A stretch of DNA of 44,156 nucleotides from an uncultured Bacteroidales bacterium (GTDB taxonomy: Bacteria; Bacteroidota; Bacteroidia; Bacteroidales; Paludibacteraceae): positions 1 to 44,156 of the forward strand of contig CACZEL010000021.1 of assembly GCA_902780235.1 (NCBI GenBank), read 5' to 3'. A program made the translations under genes and the position numbers. Of this stretch, positions 41,999-44,156 are shown piece by piece. The notes beneath the pieces are model-generated. The model was not told the DNA's origin, did no database searches, and saw nothing but the letters and a program-made list of their open reading frames with translations. Positions within the stretch are counted from its first letter, which is position 1. The number at the start of each line of letters is the position of its first letter.

Positions 41999-42760
41999 TC
42001 AAAAATTAAGAGTTAAACCTAAGCCATTTTGTGTAATACCCATTTTAAGTGTTAGATCTTGACTATACGATTGATTTTGCACACATTGTTTGTTAAATAC
42101 GGTATGTGCATATGCCCATTTTTTATGTCCAACACAATATAATGTAACGCCACTAATCACTCCTGCACCTACTAACACACCTCCGGAAATTAACAATGCA
42201 TCATTTTCAGGTTGATGGGGTCGTATACTTCCGAACATGAGTCCAAATCCTACTGCGGCAAGCACACCTCCTACCGTCAAGCCGCTCACGACCATATTCA
42301 TTCCTGTTTTATATTGCTTATATGCGGCAGGGCAGTTTAGTTTCAAAAATTGTTCATACTGTCCATTCTCTATAGGTAATAATATATTACCATAGTATAG
42401 TCCTCCCTCTTTGGCTGGGATTAGTTTCTGTCCGGGAACAAAAGCGATTTCATTTACGTTTTTTACTTTTACAATTACATTATTTTTATCCGTAGATGTA
42501 GAATTATTCTGGTTCGTTTGTTGCTTAAAAGTCTGTACATCTCCGTTTTTGTACATCACAGAAGCCACCTTGGAAGTGGAAATGACAAATGTAGGACCAT
42601 TTGGATTATTTGCCCGTTTGTACTTAATCTCAGTTTCAGATACTTCTGTAATCTGAGCGTCAATACGTTCGGATTCTGTCGTAATAATAATGTCCTGCGC
42701 CATAATTGCTCCAATACTTGCTATTAAAGCAATTAAAAATACAAAAAACTTGGTTTTCAT
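41999..42760 (-). CDS. Secreted hypothetical protein of a common Bacteroidales family
   Basis: 253 residues from the ATG at 42760. A longer frame to 42850 runs through the promoter and is rejected. Signal peptide MKTKFFVFLIALIASIGAIMA. Then a beta-rich domain with IIITTESERIDAQITEVSETEIKYKRANNPNGPTFVI, recognisable from many Bacteroidales genomes but without function. A low-complexity Gln/Asn/Ser linker, two hydrophobic segments (MVVSGLTVGGVLAAVGFGLMFG and ALLISGGVLVGAGVISGVTLY) and a C-terminal tail complete it. Its base composition is more A/T-rich than the core genes. Own promoter and terminator. Confidence 0.75.
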   Translation of the reverse strand: MKTKFFVFLIALIASIGAIMAQDIIITTESERIDAQITEVSETEIKYKRANNPNGPTFVISTSKVASVMYKNGDVQTFKQQTNQNNSTSTDKNNVIVKVKNVNEIAFVPGQKLIPAKEGGLYYGNILLPIENGQYEQFLKLNCPAAYKQYKTGMNMVVSGLTVGGVLAAVGFGLMFGSIRPHQPENDALLISGGVLVGAGVISGVTLYCVGHKKWAYAHTVFNKQCVQNQSYSQDLTLKMGITQNGLGLTLNF

Positions 42761-42796
42761 GCTGTTTTCCCTAATACGTGTCGGGCGCAACTTTTT

Positions 42797-42827
42797 TAAA
42801 GTTAATATTATAGTTGTATTGCAACAA
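42797..42827 (-). promoter_or_regulatory. Promoter of the secreted-protein gene
   Basis: Minus-strand TTG (42825-42827), a 20-base spacer and TAACTTTA (42797-42804), one mismatch from the -7 consensus. The start codon is 37 bases downstream. Confidence 0.6.
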
Positions 42828-42847
42828 AAAAGCGTGTGTTTTCGCTT
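42826..42847 (-). terminator. Weak terminator left of the rod-like element
   Basis: Minus-strand AAGCG-AAAACACA-CGCTT followed by four more T. It points leftward, out of the palindromic element at 42852-42985, and abuts the next promoter. Confidence 0.45.
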
Positions 42848-42851
42848 CATC

Positions 42852-42985
42852 TGATTGTTTGAGGTACTGGACTACCCTAATGTTTCAGATTTACGCACGG
42901 AAAACTCACGCTGATACGTGAGCGTGCATAAACCGCGCTTGAAACATTAGTTAATTGTTGAAAGTGTCCAGTTTTCAAACAATCA
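42852..42985. ncRNA. Candidate rod-shaped structured RNA (orphan)
   Basis: Nested inverted repeats over 134 bases: TGATTGTTTGA with TCAAACAATCA (11 bp, outer), ACTGGAC with GTCCAGT (7 bp), CTAATGTTTCA with TGAAACATTAG (11 bp), and an apical GCACG/CGTGC plus CTCACG/CGTGAG hairpin. Between the second and third stems is an asymmetric bubble (4 versus 15 bases). No protein frame fits. Outward terminators lie on both sides (42826-42847 left, 43009-43030 right), the right one much stronger, so a plus-strand RNA is favoured. A long rod with a central bubble recalls 6S RNA, but no sequence match is claimed, and a MITE-like palindrome is an alternative. No clear promoter is seen. Confidence 0.5.
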
Positions 42986-43008
42986 AGTTTTGGTTTATTA
43001 CGCTATTT

Positions 43009-43030
43009 GGCGCACATTTGCGCCTTTTTT
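43009..43030 (+). terminator. Strong intrinsic terminator after the rod-like element
   Basis: GGCGCA-CATT-TGCGCC followed by TTTTTT on the plus strand. No plus-strand protein gene ends here, so it implies a plus-strand non-coding transcript. Confidence 0.72.
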
Positions 43031-43095
43031 ATGTCATCCCATTTAACGTCTAAGACCTGACGACCGCATTTTCAGCTCGCGGCGAAGCGAGAGAT

Positions 43096-43248
43096 TTAGA
43101 GTGCTACAGAATATGGATCTACATAAAGCACTTCACCGTTCTCACTAAAAATGAGCGGTTGGTTGTTACGACGATGTTGTTCAACAACTTTTCGGTAAGA
43201 TAATTTCAGGCCAACACTTAACATAGCCTCTAATTCACGTTCACTCAT
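43096..43248 (-). CDS. Small partner protein of the zeta-like ATPase (50 aa)
   Basis: 50 residues beginning MSERELEAML. Its ATG overlaps the ATPase stop (ATGA at 43245-43248), so translation is coupled. The C-terminal half (VVEQHRRNNQPLIFSENGEVLYVDPYSV) has the form of the small proteins that often accompany COG4185-type ATPases (a His-rich turn, then a hydrophobic strand, G-x-V, and x-V-x-P). It is a candidate antitoxin, but that role is inferred from linkage and size. Confidence 0.65.
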   Translation of the reverse strand: MSERELEAMLSVGLKLSYRKVVEQHRRNNQPLIFSENGEVLYVDPYSVAL

Positions 43249-43823
43249 ATTTTTAGTAATAATTCATTCCACATTTCTTGTTCATACACCTGTATTTCGC
43301 CAATAGACGATGCTCGTTTAGCAACGAGAATCGCCTCTCCGTGAGCATTATTATACACCAACACGCTATCACAGATAGGCATATATAAATTCATCAAATT
43401 ATATATTCCTCGTTTAAAACGGCGACGGATATCTTCTTCGGGGATATTATGGCCTCCGTTGCTGACACGTTGAGCCACGCGCAGAATCGCTTGCTCCTCA
43501 TTCTCCAAAAAGAAGAAAATCAGATGTACCTTATATCCTAAAGCCTGCGCACGACGTACCATTTGTACATAAGAGCGAGTAGCCAATGTCGTTTCTATTG
43601 CAAAATCGACCTTCTGCGGCAACAACTCATCAATGCGTTGCAGCATAATTCTCCCGGCTTGAAAAGAAACCGTTTCCGGTGCAAAAGGCGATAAACCACG
43701 AGCTATCTCATCTGCATTAACAAAGTTCGGGCAATGCAAAACATCGGGAAGCAGATTGAACGAGGCGGTTGTTTTTCCCGCGCCATTTGGACCTGCGATG
43801 ATATATAAATTAGGATTTTGCAT
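43245..43823 (-). CDS. Zeta-toxin-like P-loop ATPase/kinase
   Basis: 192 residues from the ATG at 43823. An upstream extension to 44033 crosses the promoter and is not credible. Walker A is GPNGAGKTT (11-19), then NADEIARGLSP and IETTLATR, as in zeta toxin and COG4185 ATPases, with a later R-x3-RF segment (RRRFKRGIYNL). Zeta toxins phosphorylate UDP-N-acetyl sugars. Whether this member does so is not known. The coupled 50-residue gene suggests a toxin-antitoxin pair. It has its own promoter and A/T-rich composition. Confidence 0.82.
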   Translation of the reverse strand: MQNPNLYIIAGPNGAGKTTASFNLLPDVLHCPNFVNADEIARGLSPFAPETVSFQAGRIMLQRIDELLPQKVDFAIETTLATRSYVQMVRRAQALGYKVHLIFFFLENEEQAILRVAQRVSNGGHNIPEEDIRRRFKRGIYNLMNLYMPICDSVLVYNNAHGEAILVAKRASSIGEIQVYEQEMWNELLLKI

Positions 43824-43847
43824 TTTTCTATTCCCGATTTTGCGCTG

Positions 43848-43878
43848 CAAAATTACAACTTTTTTCTGATATATGCAA
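43848..43878 (-). promoter_or_regulatory. Promoter of the zeta-like pair
   Basis: Minus-strand TTG (43876-43878), a 20-base spacer and TAATTTTG (43848-43855), with the TTGCATATATC extension. The ATG is about 25 bases downstream. Confidence 0.78.
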
Positions 43879-43927
43879 GAAAATGCACGTTTTTTATCAA
43901 AAAACTTAACTTTTCCCGTTTCAAAAT

Positions 43928-43958
43928 TTGCATATTCCAAAATATTTTTGTATCTTTG
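43928..43958 (+). promoter_or_regulatory. Rightward promoter at the window edge
   Basis: TTG (43928-43930), a 20-base spacer and TATCTTTG (43951-43958). The -33 box continues as CATATTCC. It is divergent from the zeta-like promoter and followed by GCAGCGG as in other promoters here. Confidence 0.72.
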
Positions 43959-43964
43959 CAGCGG

Positions 43965-44152
43965 ATTTAGGAAGAAACCTCTTCTTCGAATTGAGTCGGA
44001 TGTCATCCGACATCGTTCCCCCGCCTTTCTCATCTTTCCGACCTAAAACAGGGTCAAAATAGGAGGCGGAAGCAGGGTGTCTCGTATGTATCCTAGACCA
44101 TACTTATTTTTGATAGCATATAACTAACACATATACAATCACTTATCAACAC
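43965..44152 (+). promoter_or_regulatory. Long structured 5' leader at the right edge
   Basis: About 190 bases without a credible gene. It holds a perfect dyad GTCGGATG-T-CATCCGAC (43995-44011), a nested stem CCGCC/GGCGG with GACC/GGTC, and GTATG/CATAC. The first ATG that could start a gene reading right is at 44153-44155, two bases from the window end. Function unknown. Confidence 0.4.
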
Positions 44153-44156
44153 ATGG

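Noticed and set aside
42761-42850. Longer N-terminus for the secreted protein
   Set aside because: The extension crosses the promoter elements and would hide a perfect signal peptide at 42760.
42852-42985. Calling the rod-like element 6S RNA outright
   Set aside because: Only the general shape agrees. I could not match sequence or confirm a promoter, so it is left as an orphan candidate.
43824-44033. Longer N-terminus for the zeta-like ATPase
   Set aside because: The extension overlaps the promoter at 43848-43878 and a divergent promoter. The family starts just before the Walker A strand.

Overview
ORGANISM. The window looks like chromosomal DNA of a member of the Bacteroidota, most likely order Bacteroidales. 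Promoters follow the TTG-N20-TAnnTTTG pattern of that phylum. There are no obvious Shine-Dalgarno sequences. The window also holds a Bacteroidota-style TonB-linked outer-membrane protein, a DUF4296 lipoprotein next to lspA, a GSCFA protein, and an ffh-folD-prfA neighbourhood. No rRNA, tRNA or CRISPR array was seen. Gene spacing is tight, with many ATGA overlaps.

LAYOUT. (1) 1-4.4 kb, minus strand: two small unknown genes, then a complete hxsADBC operon. It encodes a His-Xaa-Ser repeat protein, HxsD and two radical-SAM maturases, with its own promoter and terminator. (2) 4.4-5.7 kb: a REP-associated tyrosine transposase (RAYT) gene bracketed by REP-type hairpins. (3) 5.7-16.3 kb: housekeeping genes ffh, folD, prfA and rsmE, then a PAP2 phosphatase, a LolC/E-like permease, a GSCFA protein, a sensor kinase and an AraC regulator. 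(4) 16.3-26.4 kb: a TonB-type receptor, gdhA, the threonine-degradation pair kbl-tdh, an M16 protease and era. (5) 26.4-38.1 kb: a surface-glycan operon. It carries a sugar transferase, a nucleotidyltransferase-fold protein, two GT-C-like membrane proteins, two paralogous ATP-grasp ligases (one frameshifted), an ArnC-like GT2, a pair of ArnE/F-like SMR proteins, an SDR and a DegT aminotransferase that lacks its PLP-lysine segment. (6) 38.1-41.6 kb: holA, converging on a metK-lspA-lipoprotein operon headed by a SAM-II riboswitch and a terminator hairpin. (7) 41.6-44.2 kb: a second copy of the REP-type repeat, a secreted protein gene, a long palindromic RNA-like element, a zeta-toxin-like ATPase coupled to a 50-residue partner, and a divergent promoter running off the right edge.

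CROSS-CUTTING STRUCTURE. Gene junctions, and several coding sequences, contain short tandem arrays with 7- or 8-bp units (about 17 loci). They often supply the stop codon of one gene and the start codon of the next, and in five genes they sit in frame. A second spacer family is a TTC-loop hairpin whose stem differs between copies but stays paired. A GC-rich palindrome encoding Ser-Leu-Glu-Gly-Arg sits in frame in two unrelated genes. Promoters are conserved well beyond the usual boxes (TTGCATAT ... CAGTACCTTTGCAGCCG).

HOW THE GENES WORK TOGETHER. The hxs genes form a self-contained peptide-modification cassette. The glycan operon resembles the arn (L-Ara4N) lipid-linked sugar pathway, with ATP-grasp ligases in place of formyl handling, but two lesions suggest it is decaying, misassembled or rewired in this genome. 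metK appears to be feedback-controlled by SAM through transcription attenuation.
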